Part shown: piece by piece, positions 26,105-33,191 of the stretch
Layout of the letters: the number at the start of each line of letters is the position of its first letter
Position numbering within the stretch: the stretch's first letter is position 1
Made by a program: the position numbers and the translations under genes
The notes under the pieces: model-generated
What the model was told of the DNA's origin: nothing
Seen by the model: the letters and a program-made list of their open reading frames with translations, nothing else
Databases searched by the model: none
Assembly (NCBI RefSeq): GCF_014395225.1
Contig: NZ_CP060723.1
Location: 4,774,001-4,838,000 of the forward strand
DNA from: Pedobacter roseus
GTDB taxonomy: Bacteria; Bacteroidota; Bacteroidia; Sphingobacteriales; Sphingobacteriaceae
Direction: 5' to 3'
Length of the DNA stretch: 64,000 nt

Positions 26105-27622
26105 ATGAAATTCAATTTCTTTAACAAAAACACACAGGTAACAACAAATCATGAGGGTGCAAAAGCATATATCATGAGTCCTGAAATGGAACTGTATACT
26201 GCAGTTGTTACTACAGGATTGAACGATTCGTTTTATGAAGCTGGCAACAGCAGGTTAGAAAGAATTAAGGCTTTGATTGAAAAATGCAATCCGGAATTCG
26301 TTGCAAGATTGGCTGTTTATGCCAGGACGCAGATGAATTTGAGATCAATACCAATGGTTTTATCGGTAGAGTTGGCCAGAAAAACTTCAGGTAACTCAAT
26401 CGTGAGCAAAACAGTAAACAGGGTTGTTTTACGTGCTGATGAGATCACCGAAATGTTGGCTTACTATCAGATTGCAAATGAGCGGACTCAAACCAAAAAA
26501 CTGAATAAACTTTCAAAACAGATACAAAAAGGTTTAGTAGCATCTTTTAACAATTTTGATGAATATCAATTCGCTAAATATAACAGAAATGCTGAAGTGA
26601 AATTAAAAGACGCTTTGTTTTTGGTACATCCTAAAGCTAAAGATGCCGATCAACAGTTGATATTTAATAAAATAGCATCAGATAGCTTAGCTACACCCTA
26701 CACCTGGGAAACTGAACTTTCGGCTTTGGGAAAAAACAGATTTGAAAACGAATCTGCCAGAGCATTGGCCTTTACCAAAAAATGGGAAGAAATGATCGAA
26801 AGCAAAAAAATTGGTTATATGGCCTTGTTAAGAAACCTGCGCAACATTTTGGAAGCCAATGTATCAGGTAACCATATTGAAATGATTTGTAGCTATTTGT
26901 CAAACGAGAAAGCAGTTTTAAGCTCGAAGCAATTGCCGTTCAGGTTTTTATCAGCTTACCGTGAGATCAAGATGATGAAATCAAAATATGCTTCGGCCAT
27001 TTTAGATGCCCTGGAAGATGCGGTAATGTGCAGTGCAAAAAACATTAAAGGTTTTGGCATTAATACTTCGGTAGTGATAGCCTGCGATGTATCAGGTTCG
27101 ATGCAACATGCCATTTCGCCAAAAAGCTCGATATTTTTATATGATATCGGATTAATGTTGGCGATGTTATTACAATCGCAATGCAAAAATGTAGTATCGG
27201 GCATGTTTGGCGATACCTGGAAAATAATCAACATGCCAAAAAGAAATGTTTTGACAAACGTTCAGGAGTATTATAGACGGGAAGGTGAAGTGGGTTACTC
27301 CACAAACGGGCATCTGGTTATTGAAAACCTGATCAAAAAGAAAGAAGTAGTTGATAAAGTAATGTTATTTACTGATACACAAATGTGGAACAGTAATCAT
27401 ACCAGTCATTCTTTTGCCAAATCATGGACTAATTATAAAAAAATTGCTCCGGATGCAAAGTTGTACTTATTCGATCTTTCAGGTTATGTTAAACTGCCCA
27501 TAGATATACAAAAGAACGATGTTTACCTTTTGGCAGGATGGTCGGATAAAATTTTCGATATCCTTTCAGCAATGGAAGATACCAAATCTGCTTTAGAAAA
27601 AATAAATCAGATTACATTGTAA
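26105..27622 (+). CDS. rsr: TROVE-domain Ro60-like RNA-binding protein (Rsr homologue)
   Basis: A 505-residue protein. Residues about 15-320 form the TROVE alpha-helical ring that in Ro60 holds misfolded RNA ends in the centre and Y RNA on the outside. Recognisable pieces are YTAVVTTGLNDSFYEAG, VARLAVYARTQMNLRSIP and GYMALLRNLRNILEANVS. Residues about 320-505 are a von Willebrand A domain with the MIDAS start ACDVSGSM (Asp328, Ser330, Ser332) and FTDTQMWNS later. Bacterial Rsr works with Y RNAs and nucleases in RNA decay and stress survival. Here five Y-RNA-like genes follow directly, then nucleotidyltransferases and RtcB, as in Rsr-Rtc operons of other bacteria. Confidence 0.92.
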   Translation: MKFNFFNKNTQVTTNHEGAKAYIMSPEMELYTAVVTTGLNDSFYEAGNSRLERIKALIEKCNPEFVARLAVYARTQMNLRSIPMVLSVELARKTSGNSIVSKTVNRVVLRADEITEMLAYYQIANERTQTKKLNKLSKQIQKGLVASFNNFDEYQFAKYNRNAEVKLKDALFLVHPKAKDADQQLIFNKIASDSLATPYTWETELSALGKNRFENESARALAFTKKWEEMIESKKIGYMALLRNLRNILEANVSGNHIEMICSYLSNEKAVLSSKQLPFRFLSAYREIKMMKSKYASAILDALEDAVMCSAKNIKGFGINTSVVIACDVSGSMQHAISPKSSIFLYDIGLMLAMLLQSQCKNVVSGMFGDTWKIINMPKRNVLTNVQEYYRREGEVGYSTNGHLVIENLIKKKEVVDKVMLFTDTQMWNSNHTSHSFAKSWTNYKKIAPDAKLYLFDLSGYVKLPIDIQKNDVYLLAGWSDKIFDILSAMEDTKSALEKINQITL

Positions 27623-27626
27623 ATCC

Positions 27627-27651
27627 CTCCCGCAATATTTGGTTGCGGGAG
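27627..27651 (+). other. Hairpin just after the TROVE stop
   Basis: CTCCCGCAA (27627-27635) and TTGCGGGAG (27643-27651) form a perfect 9-bp stem with a 7-base loop. The following bases are TTTAAAAG, not a T-run. It may protect or delimit the mRNA 3' end before the Y-RNA array; a degenerate copy of its right arm and the following TTTAAAAGAAA precedes unit 2. Confidence 0.5.
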
Positions 27652-27671
27652 TTTAAAAGAAAATTTAAAAA

Positions 27672-27800
27672 AGCAAGTGTCGTAAAGAAGAGTTACTTCG
27701 CACTCTTAATGCCCGTGTCGCAGGTTCGAATCCTGCCCCATGAAAATGGGTAGCTCAGTGGTAGAGCAGGAAACAGTCTCTTTTTGCCCTTTACCTTGCT
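27672..27800 (+). ncRNA. Y-RNA-like unit 1 with permuted tRNA mimic
   Basis: The ends AGCAAG (27672) and CTTGCT (ending 27800) pair. A UGUC bulge on the 5' strand is followed by GTAAAG/CTTTAC and AAGAG/CTCTT, then the conserved GTTACTTCG (27692-27700). The interior holds a tRNA in circularly permuted order. The T-arm is GCAGG-TTCGAAT-CCTGC (27720-27736), the acceptor stem CCCAT-GAAA-ATGGG (27737-27750) closed by a GNRA tetraloop, then TA as at tRNA positions 8-9. The D-arm is GCTC-AGTGGTA-GAGC (27753-27767). This matches the YrlA type of bacterial Y RNA, in which the terminal helix binds Ro/Rsr and the other end mimics tRNA. Exact transcript ends are not known. Confidence 0.82.
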
Positions 27801-27895
27801 CTAATGAACAAGAATATTAAAGTATTAAAATATGAATTATACAATACCCAAACACAATATTTTGATTGAGGGAATTTAAAAGAAATTGAAAGATT

Positions 27896-28030
27896 AGCAA
27901 GTGTCGTAAAAAAGAGTTACTTCGTATTTAGGGATACCCGGGTTGTAGGTTCGAATCCTACTTCTTATAAAATAGAATAGCTCAACTGGTTAGAGCAGGA
28001 AAATAGTCTCTTTTTGCCTTTTACCTTGCT
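27896..28030 (+). ncRNA. Y-RNA-like unit 2 with permuted tRNA mimic
   Basis: The layout is that of unit 1: AGCAAG (27896) with CTTGCT (ending 28030), a UGUC bulge, GTAAAA/TTTTAC, and GTTACTTCG at 27916-27924. The T-arm is GTAGG-TTCGAAT-CCTAC (27945-27961). A short acceptor pairing TTCT/AGAA follows, then TA and the D-arm GCTC-AACTGGTTA-GAGC (27980-27996). Compared with unit 1, the G-C in the second helix has become A-T on both strands, and a T-stem C-G has become T-A. These compensatory changes support both helices. About 25 bp of leader sequence is also shared with unit 1, suggesting duplication. Confidence 0.82.
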
Positions 28031-28043
28031 TAATTAAAATCAC

Positions 28044-28176
28044 ACAGAATGCCGTAAACAAGTGTTACTTCGTCACAATTGAGGGGAGGAATAATGAAGT
28101 TGTAAACCAGCAAGATTATCCGGTTCGACTCCGGCAACGACTTGCCCCGTAAACTTTTGTTGCTTTTTGCTTCTGT
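28044..28176 (+). ncRNA. Y-RNA-like unit 3 with T-arm only
   Basis: ACAGAA (28044-28049) pairs with TTCTGT (28171-28176), a helix unlike units 1 and 2 in sequence but in the same place. UGCC follows as the bulge, then GTAAA pairing with TTTGC (one G-U), then GTTACTTCG at 28064-28072. The interior keeps a T-arm, CCGG-TTCGACT-CCGG (28120-28134), enclosed by GCAAG/CTTGC (28110-28114 with 28141-28145). No D-arm is seen. Confidence 0.7.
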
Positions 28177-28187
28177 TAATTAAAAAA

Positions 28188-28283
28188 TTAAGATGCCGTT
28201 GTGCAAGTGTTACTTCGATTGGTTGAATATAGTGCAGGTTCGAATCCTGCTAGTAAATACACACTTGCCAGTATTGCTCTTAA
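28188..28283 (+). ncRNA. Y-RNA-like unit 4 with T-arm only
   Basis: TTAAGA (28188-28193) pairs with TCTTAA (28278-28283), followed by the UGCC bulge. GCAAGTGT (28203-28210) pairs perfectly with ACACTTGC (28261-28268), and GTTACTTCG lies at 28209-28217. The interior has a perfect T-arm, GCAGG-TTCGAAT-CCTGC (28234-28250), and no D-arm. Confidence 0.7.
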
Positions 28284-28300
28284 AAATTACGCGCTCAAAA

Positions 28301-28370
28301 AATGGGTGCCGTTGAAAAATGTTACTTCGTCCAAATTAGAAACAATACATTTTGCATTTGTAGCCTCATT
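28301..28370 (+). ncRNA. Y-RNA-like unit 5, minimal form without tRNA parts
   Basis: AATGGG (28301-28306) can pair with CCTCATT (28364-28370, one G-U). The UGCC bulge follows, and AAAATGT (28316-28322) pairs with ACATTTT (28347-28353). GTTACTTCG is at 28321-28329. The loop is short with no T- or D-arm. It is the most degenerate member and might be a relic. Confidence 0.55.
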
Positions 28371-28391
28371 AATTAAAATTAAATTTAGAAA

Positions 28392-28423
28392 CCCCTCGGT
28401 TAGGTGAGTTTTACCTGCCGGGG
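28392..28423 (+). other. Hairpin before the first nucleotidyltransferase
   Basis: CCCC (28392-28395) pairs with GGGG (28420-28423), and AGGT (28402-28405) with ACCT (28413-28416), with CGG/CCG-type pairs between. It ends 17 bp before the start codon. It may terminate the ncRNA transcript, mark a processing site or tune translation. Confidence 0.45.
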
Positions 28424-28440
28424 ATTAATTAGAAAATAAA

Positions 28441-29202
28441 ATGAAAACCACCATCATAAACAGACTTGCAGAAATAGAAAAGGCAAACGATATTAAAATA
28501 TTATTTGCCTGCGAATCAGGAAGCCGTGGATGGGAATTTCCATCACCAGATAGCGATTTTGACGTGCGTTTTATTTATGTACGCCCGCTTAATTATTATC
28601 TTTCCGTTTCGGATAAAGACGATCATTTGGGTTTTCCAATCAATGACGAGTTAGATATATATGGTTGGGATATAAAAAAAGTACTTAAATTGATTCGTAA
28701 ATCGAACACTACTCCATTCGAATGGTTACAATCGCCCATTGTTTACGGAGAACAAACTCATTTCAGGGATGAATTATGGACATTGTGCCAATCTTATTTT
28801 TATAGGAAAACGAATGTCAATCATTATTTAGGAATAGCACATGGCGCGTTGGAAACCGTAACAAATGGTGACGAAATCAAGATCAAAAAACTTTTTTATG
28901 TACTCCGCCCTTTACTTTCGGCAAAATGGTGTTTAGAGAGAAATACAATTGCACCAATGACCATCGGTCCGCTTTTAACCCTAATGCCAGCGCAGCTTCA
29001 AACATTGGTAAAGGATTTAATCACATTAAAATCGGCTTCTGCAGAAGGTTTTATCATCAAGATAGACCCTGAATTGGGCAAATACATTGACGAGGAGTTT
29101 AATAACTGCACTGGAGGCGCTAAAGATTTACCAAAAGAAAGTTTTGATGCCGAAATGCTTGATACCTTTTTTAGAAATATGCTAAACCGTTATGACAATT
29201 AA
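28441..29202 (+). CDS. Predicted nucleotidyltransferase 1 (YcgL/RlaP-like, pol-beta fold)
   Basis: A 253-residue protein of the DNA polymerase beta-type nucleotidyltransferase superfamily (COG3541-like). The active-site pattern is at the N-terminus: ACESGSRGWEFPSPDSDFDV gives GS followed by D-x-D (about residues 26-42). Related proteins occur next to RNA ligases and Ro proteins in predicted RNA-repair operons and have been proposed to modify RNA ends. The substrate is unknown. Its last codons overlap the next gene by 11 bp, implying translational coupling. The Y-RNA array lies directly upstream. Confidence 0.82.
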   Translation: MKTTIINRLAEIEKANDIKILFACESGSRGWEFPSPDSDFDVRFIYVRPLNYYLSVSDKDDHLGFPINDELDIYGWDIKKVLKLIRKSNTTPFEWLQSPIVYGEQTHFRDELWTLCQSYFYRKTNVNHYLGIAHGALETVTNGDEIKIKKLFYVLRPLLSAKWCLERNTIAPMTIGPLLTLMPAQLQTLVKDLITLKSASAEGFIIKIDPELGKYIDEEFNNCTGGAKDLPKESFDAEMLDTFFRNMLNRYDN

Positions 29203-30253
29203 AGATTTAAAGAAAAAAAATCTGCTGTTATTTGAATGTTTAAGTGGCAGCAAAGCTTACGGATTGGATACGCCACAATCAGATACTGATATTAAAGGGA
29301 TATATTATATGCCAAAAGAAATGTTTTTTGGTCTAAAGTACATTCCGCAAATCAGCAATGAAAGCAATGATGAAGTATATTATGAGATCGGCCGGTTTGT
29401 TGAATTATTGATCAAGAACAACCCGAACATCGTAGAAATTTTGGCTACTCCAGAAGAATATATTTTATACAAACACCCGATTATGGATAAGCTAAATATC
29501 GATATCATTTTATCCAAGCTCTGCAAAGATACTTTTGGTGGATATGCTTTGACACAGATCAGAAAAGCGAAGGGTTTGAACAAGAAAATATTAAACCCAA
29601 TACCAAAAAAGAGAAAAACGGTATTGGATTTTTGTTTCATTACAGAAAGTTATTCATCTGTTAAAGCTAATACATGGCTTAAAAAGCACAAAATTTCTAA
29701 AGCTGATTGCGGCTTATCAAAAATTCCAAATGCTAAAAACCTCTATGCGCTGTTTTATGATGCAGAAAAGAAATTTGGTTACAAGGGGATTGCAAATAAG
29801 GAAACCGCTAATGATGTCTCAGTATCCGCTATACCTCACGGAGAAATAGAAATTGGGTATTTGCTTTTTAATCAGGACAGTTATTCCTCCTATTGCAAGG
29901 AGCATAACGAATATTGGGAATGGGTAGAAAAAAGAAATGAAGAGCGCTATAAGCTAAATAAGACTCATGGTAAAGATTACGATGCTAAAAACATGATGCA
30001 TACCATAAGGCTTTTGCAAGTGGCACTTGAAATTGTAAGTGATGGAAAACTTACCGTAAAAAGGCAAAACAGAGATGAACTTCTTTCGATAAAAAGAGGC
30101 GAGTTTGATTATGATGAAGTATTAAAAATGGCAGAACAACTGATGCTAAAAATTGAGCAAGAAACGCTAACAAGCAATCTTCAGGATAAACCAGATGAAC
30201 GGCAGATCGAATGTTTACTTGTAGAAATGCGAGCTATACTTTATGCCAATTAA
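29192..30253 (+). CDS. Predicted nucleotidyltransferase 2 (COG3541-like)
   Basis: A 353-residue second member of the same fold. The catalytic segment is LSGSKAYGLDTPQSDTDIKG (about residues 17-36), with GS and D-x-D. It is longer than protein 1, with an additional C-terminal helical region containing KNMMHTIRLLQVALEIVSDG. The two proteins are clearly different in sequence, so they probably have different substrates or act as a pair. It overlaps the preceding gene by 11 bp and is 11 bp from rtcB, within one transcription unit. Confidence 0.82.
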   Translation: MTIKDLKKKNLLLFECLSGSKAYGLDTPQSDTDIKGIYYMPKEMFFGLKYIPQISNESNDEVYYEIGRFVELLIKNNPNIVEILATPEEYILYKHPIMDKLNIDIILSKLCKDTFGGYALTQIRKAKGLNKKILNPIPKKRKTVLDFCFITESYSSVKANTWLKKHKISKADCGLSKIPNAKNLYALFYDAEKKFGYKGIANKETANDVSVSAIPHGEIEIGYLLFNQDSYSSYCKEHNEYWEWVEKRNEERYKLNKTHGKDYDAKNMMHTIRLLQVALEIVSDGKLTVKRQNRDELLSIKRGEFDYDEVLKMAEQLMLKIEQETLTSNLQDKPDERQIECLLVEMRAILYAN

Positions 30254-30264
30254 AAAATAAAAAA

Positions 30265-31689
30265 ATGAACAACAACATAACAGGTAACAACCTGATTGAA
30301 ATAGGTTATACCGAAGGAAAAATAGTAGGCCTAGCCTTAGATATCCTGAAAGAAAATTTCACGGATATAGAGGAAAAAGAATTACTGGCCTTATTTAAAA
30401 AAGTAAAGGATTATCCTGAAAGTTTTTTGGATGACGAGGTATTAAATACACTGGCAACAGCCGTGATTGAGGAATCCAATCCAAAATCAGACGGAACCAT
30501 TGAACTGATTAACAACGCTAAAGATTATTCGATTTTTGGTGCAGATTATATTGAAGAAGGTGCCAGAAACCAAATGGATGTCGCCATGAAATTACCAGTT
30601 TCAGTTGCGGGTGCACTAATGCCCGATGCACACCAAGGTTATGGCTTGCCGATAGGTGGAGTATTGGCCACCAGAAATACAATTATTCCATACGGCGTTG
30701 GTGTAGATATCGGTTGCCGAATGGCCCTGAGTATTTTCGATATCCCTGAAAAACATTATTTAGGTAAAGATGCGATGTACAAACGTGAACTGATTGCTTT
30801 TACGAAATTTGGCGCAGGTCAAAATTTTAAGGGGAATGAAAAAGCAGACCATGATGTTTTAGAAAACGAAACTTTCAATTCAACTCCTTTTCTTAAAAAC
30901 TTACACGGGAAGGCCTGGGCGCAATTGGGTACTTCGGGCGGCGGTAACCACTTTGTAGAATGGGGAATTATTGATTTCGCGGAACGCGATGAGATCTTGA
31001 ATATCGATAAGGGTCGTTATGTAGCTTTGCTAACCCACTCCGGTTCACGAGGCTTTGGCGCTACTATCGCAGGCCATTATACCAAACTGGCTAAAGACAT
31101 CTGTAAATTACCTAAAGAAGCTGCAAACCTGGCTTACCTGGATTTAAACACTGCCGAAGGACAAGAGTATTGGATTGCCATGAATCTGGCTGGAGATTAT
31201 GCCTCAGCTTGTCATGAGGTAATCCATAAAAGATTGACCAAAGCCATTGGCGCAAAAGTTTTAGCCAAGGTAGAAAATCACCATAATTTTGCCTGGAAAG
31301 AAATGCTTGATGGGGAAGAAGTAATTGTACACCGAAAAGGTGCAACGCCTGCTGGTAAAGGCGTGATGGGGATTATTCCGGGAAGTATGACCGCACCAGG
31401 ATTTTTGGTCAGGGGGAAAGGAGAAATGAATGCGATTAACTCTGCATCGCATGGTGCCGGTAGACAAATGAGCCGGACAAAAGCGATTCAATCAATTACG
31501 AAATCGGATATGAAAGCCATTTTAAAAGACCATAATGTTACCCTGATCGGTGCAGGTTTAGATGAAGCGCCAATGGCCTATAAAGACATTAATAAAGTGA
31601 TGGCAGCACAAACTGAACTGGTTGATGTGGTGGCTAAATTTGAGCCAAAAATGGTGAGAATGGCGGATGATGGAAGCAGGGAGGACTAA
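30265..31689 (+). CDS. rtcB: RNA-splicing ligase RtcB (3'-phosphate/5'-OH ligase)
   Basis: RtcB seals RNA ends with 2',3'-cyclic phosphate or 3'-phosphate to 5'-OH using GTP and Mn2+, reversing the cuts made by many toxins and tRNA nucleases. The 474-residue protein keeps all key residues: metal-binding Cys151 in GVDIGCRMAL, His in GTSGGGNHFVEWG, His in LLTHSGSRGFG, His in VENHHNFAW, and the guanylylated His396 in SASHGAGRQMSRTKA. The start is the ATG at 30265 (MNNNITGNN); a longer reading frame would run into the previous gene. No archease or RtcA gene is visible beside it. Confidence 0.95.
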   Translation: MNNNITGNNLIEIGYTEGKIVGLALDILKENFTDIEEKELLALFKKVKDYPESFLDDEVLNTLATAVIEESNPKSDGTIELINNAKDYSIFGADYIEEGARNQMDVAMKLPVSVAGALMPDAHQGYGLPIGGVLATRNTIIPYGVGVDIGCRMALSIFDIPEKHYLGKDAMYKRELIAFTKFGAGQNFKGNEKADHDVLENETFNSTPFLKNLHGKAWAQLGTSGGGNHFVEWGIIDFAERDEILNIDKGRYVALLTHSGSRGFGATIAGHYTKLAKDICKLPKEAANLAYLDLNTAEGQEYWIAMNLAGDYASACHEVIHKRLTKAIGAKVLAKVENHHNFAWKEMLDGEEVIVHRKGATPAGKGVMGIIPGSMTAPGFLVRGKGEMNAINSASHGAGRQMSRTKAIQSITKSDMKAILKDHNVTLIGAGLDEAPMAYKDINKVMAAQTELVDVVAKFEPKMVRMADDGSRED

Positions 31690-31690
31690 T

Positions 31691-31746
31691 TGGGAGTTGG
31701 GAGTGTAGAGTCTTTAGTCCAAAGTCCTTAGTCTTCAGTCTATAGA
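31691..31746. repeat. Degenerate 7-nt-period tract (TNNNNAG), eight units
   Basis: Right after the rtcB stop, AG dinucleotides have their G at 31696, 31703, 31710, 31717, 31724, 31731, 31738 and 31745. The bases between vary from unit to unit. This is the cleanest member of the family. Confidence 0.75.
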
Positions 31747-31750
31747 AAAG

Positions 31751-31848
31751 TCGTCATCTCGACTGAAACATAGCGAAATGGAGAGATCTACACCAGATTT
31801 CTCGACTGCGTTGCACCCGATAGCTATCGGGTCCGCTCGAAATGACGA
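31751..31848. repeat. Dispersed palindromic element, copy 2
   Basis: It begins TCGTCATCTCGACTGAA and ends GCTCGAAATGACGA, with the same internal CCCGATAGCTATCGGG (31816-31831) as the copy at 19204-19304. Most of its length matches that copy. Confidence 0.75.
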
Positions 31849-31858
31849 TCTAACTAAA

Positions 31859-31890
31859 AAAACCTCTTCAAAACTAATTGAAGAGGTTTT
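31859..31890. terminator. Bidirectional terminator between rtcB and the aminotransferase
   Basis: AAAACCTCTTCAA (31859-31871) pairs perfectly with TTGAAGAGGTTTT (31878-31890) around a 6-base loop. A-rich and T-rich flanks let it serve both converging genes. Confidence 0.85.
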
Positions 31891-31907
31891 CCTATCTATT
31901 TATAATT

Positions 31908-33161
31908 TTATTTTAACTTACTCAATGCCGTTTTAATTCTCGGCAACATGTCTTTAATATCCTGTAAAGTACAAGCACCTACTGACGCCCTGAACCAAGG
32001 CATGCTATCTTCATTTCCAAAAGCTGAGAATGGCACTAATGCTGCACCTGCTTCTTTAATCAGGTAGAAATTTACATCTGCACTATCCTTTAAAATTTGA
32101 CCATCTTCAGTTGTTTTTCCAATATAATTGATTTTAATGGTTAAATAAATGGCGCCCATTGGCTCCACCGCATCAACATTAAATCCTTCTGCTTTTAGCT
32201 CGTTAAAACCATTATAAAGCGCATTTAAACTATCCTGAATCTGACCTTTAAAGCTGGTTAAGAAAGTATCAACCTGTGTTTTATCGTTAAAATAGTTTGA
32301 CATGGCAACCTGCTCGGCTTTTGGTGCCCAGGCCCCCATGTGGCCAACCAATGCCTTCATCCTGTTGATGATATCTTCAGGACCGAAACCCCATCCTACA
32401 CGCACACCCGTTGCCGCTAAACATTTCGAACTACCATCTACAAAAACGGTAAATGGCCTCATTTCCGGACGTAAAGAAACCGGATTTACGTGCTCTTTAC
32501 CAAAAGTTAAAAGCGAATAAATCTGATCATACATCATGTACAATGGTTTTTCATCTGCACCACGGGAAGCATTTTCTTCTAAAACTGCATCACAGATTTC
32601 AGCAAGCGAATCTGCATCGAACATGGTTCCGGTTGGATTTAACGGCGAACATAAAGCCAATAAAGTTGCACCTTTTAAATGCGGTTTCAGTTGCGCAGCT
32701 GTTGGCATAAAATTATGCTCAGCATCGGTTTCTACGGCAATGGTTTTAGCCGAAGTTAAATGTGAATAGTGGTTATTATTCCATGATGGAGCAGGAAAAA
32801 CTACAGTATCTCCCGGATCAATCAAAGCCAGGTAAGTAGCATAAATCAATGGACGCGACCCCCCAGAGACTAAAATACTGTTGGTATTATATTCTAATCC
32901 GAATCTGTCTTTCAATAATTCTGAAACCGTTTCGCGTAATGGCAAAACACCATCAGCTGGTGGGTAGTTAGTTTGATTGGCATTGTATGCATCAACAATT
33001 CCCGCTTTTAATTCGGTTGGAATCGGGTAAATATTTGCATCAAAATCGCCGATGGTTAAGTTGGCGATTGAAGCGCCTTTGCGTTTCATTTCGTTAACCT
33101 CGTTACCAATTTTTATAATTTCTGAGCCAATTAATGAACTGGCCAATACTGAAACTTTCAT
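31908..33161 (-). CDS. Class I/II pyridoxal-phosphate aminotransferase
   Basis: A 417-residue fold-type I aminotransferase. The substrate-binding loop LTIGDFDANIYPIP stands near residue 37, the PLP region GGSRPLIYATYLALIDPGD near 100, and CSPLNPTGTMFD near 175. The Schiff-base lysine lies in VDGSSKCLAATGVRVGWG near 240, and the C-terminal carboxylate-binding Arg in PWFRASVG. It resembles aspartate-type aminotransferases (AspC family), but the amino donor cannot be fixed from sequence. It is the last gene of the minus-strand run and ends at a shared terminator. Confidence 0.85.
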   Translation of the reverse strand: MKVSVLASSLIGSEIIKIGNEVNEMKRKGASIANLTIGDFDANIYPIPTELKAGIVDAYNANQTNYPPADGVLPLRETVSELLKDRFGLEYNTNSILVSGGSRPLIYATYLALIDPGDTVVFPAPSWNNNHYSHLTSAKTIAVETDAEHNFMPTAAQLKPHLKGATLLALCSPLNPTGTMFDADSLAEICDAVLEENASRGADEKPLYMMYDQIYSLLTFGKEHVNPVSLRPEMRPFTVFVDGSSKCLAATGVRVGWGFGPEDIINRMKALVGHMGAWAPKAEQVAMSNYFNDKTQVDTFLTSFKGQIQDSLNALYNGFNELKAEGFNVDAVEPMGAIYLTIKINYIGKTTEDGQILKDSADVNFYLIKEAGAALVPFSAFGNEDSMPWFRASVGACTLQDIKDMLPRIKTALSKLK

Positions 33162-33191
33162 ATATATATATTGAAACTGCTTTTAGCAGAT

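Noticed and set aside
27712..27770. tRNA gene, from the exact T-loop and D-arm sequences
   Set aside because: The T-arm comes before the D-arm, the acceptor stem is closed by a tetraloop, and there is no anticodon arm. A permuted mimic within a Y RNA explains it better.
27672..28370. CRISPR array (repeated GTTACTTCG at intervals)
   Set aside because: The repeats are 9 bp with spacings of 224, 148, 145 and 112 bases, and the pairing around them explains the pattern. No cas genes are present.
28201..28407. 68-codon open frame in the TROVE-nucleotidyltransferase gap
   Set aside because: It covers the T-arm and helices of Y-RNA-like units 4 and 5, and its residues look random. The RNA structure explains the bases better.
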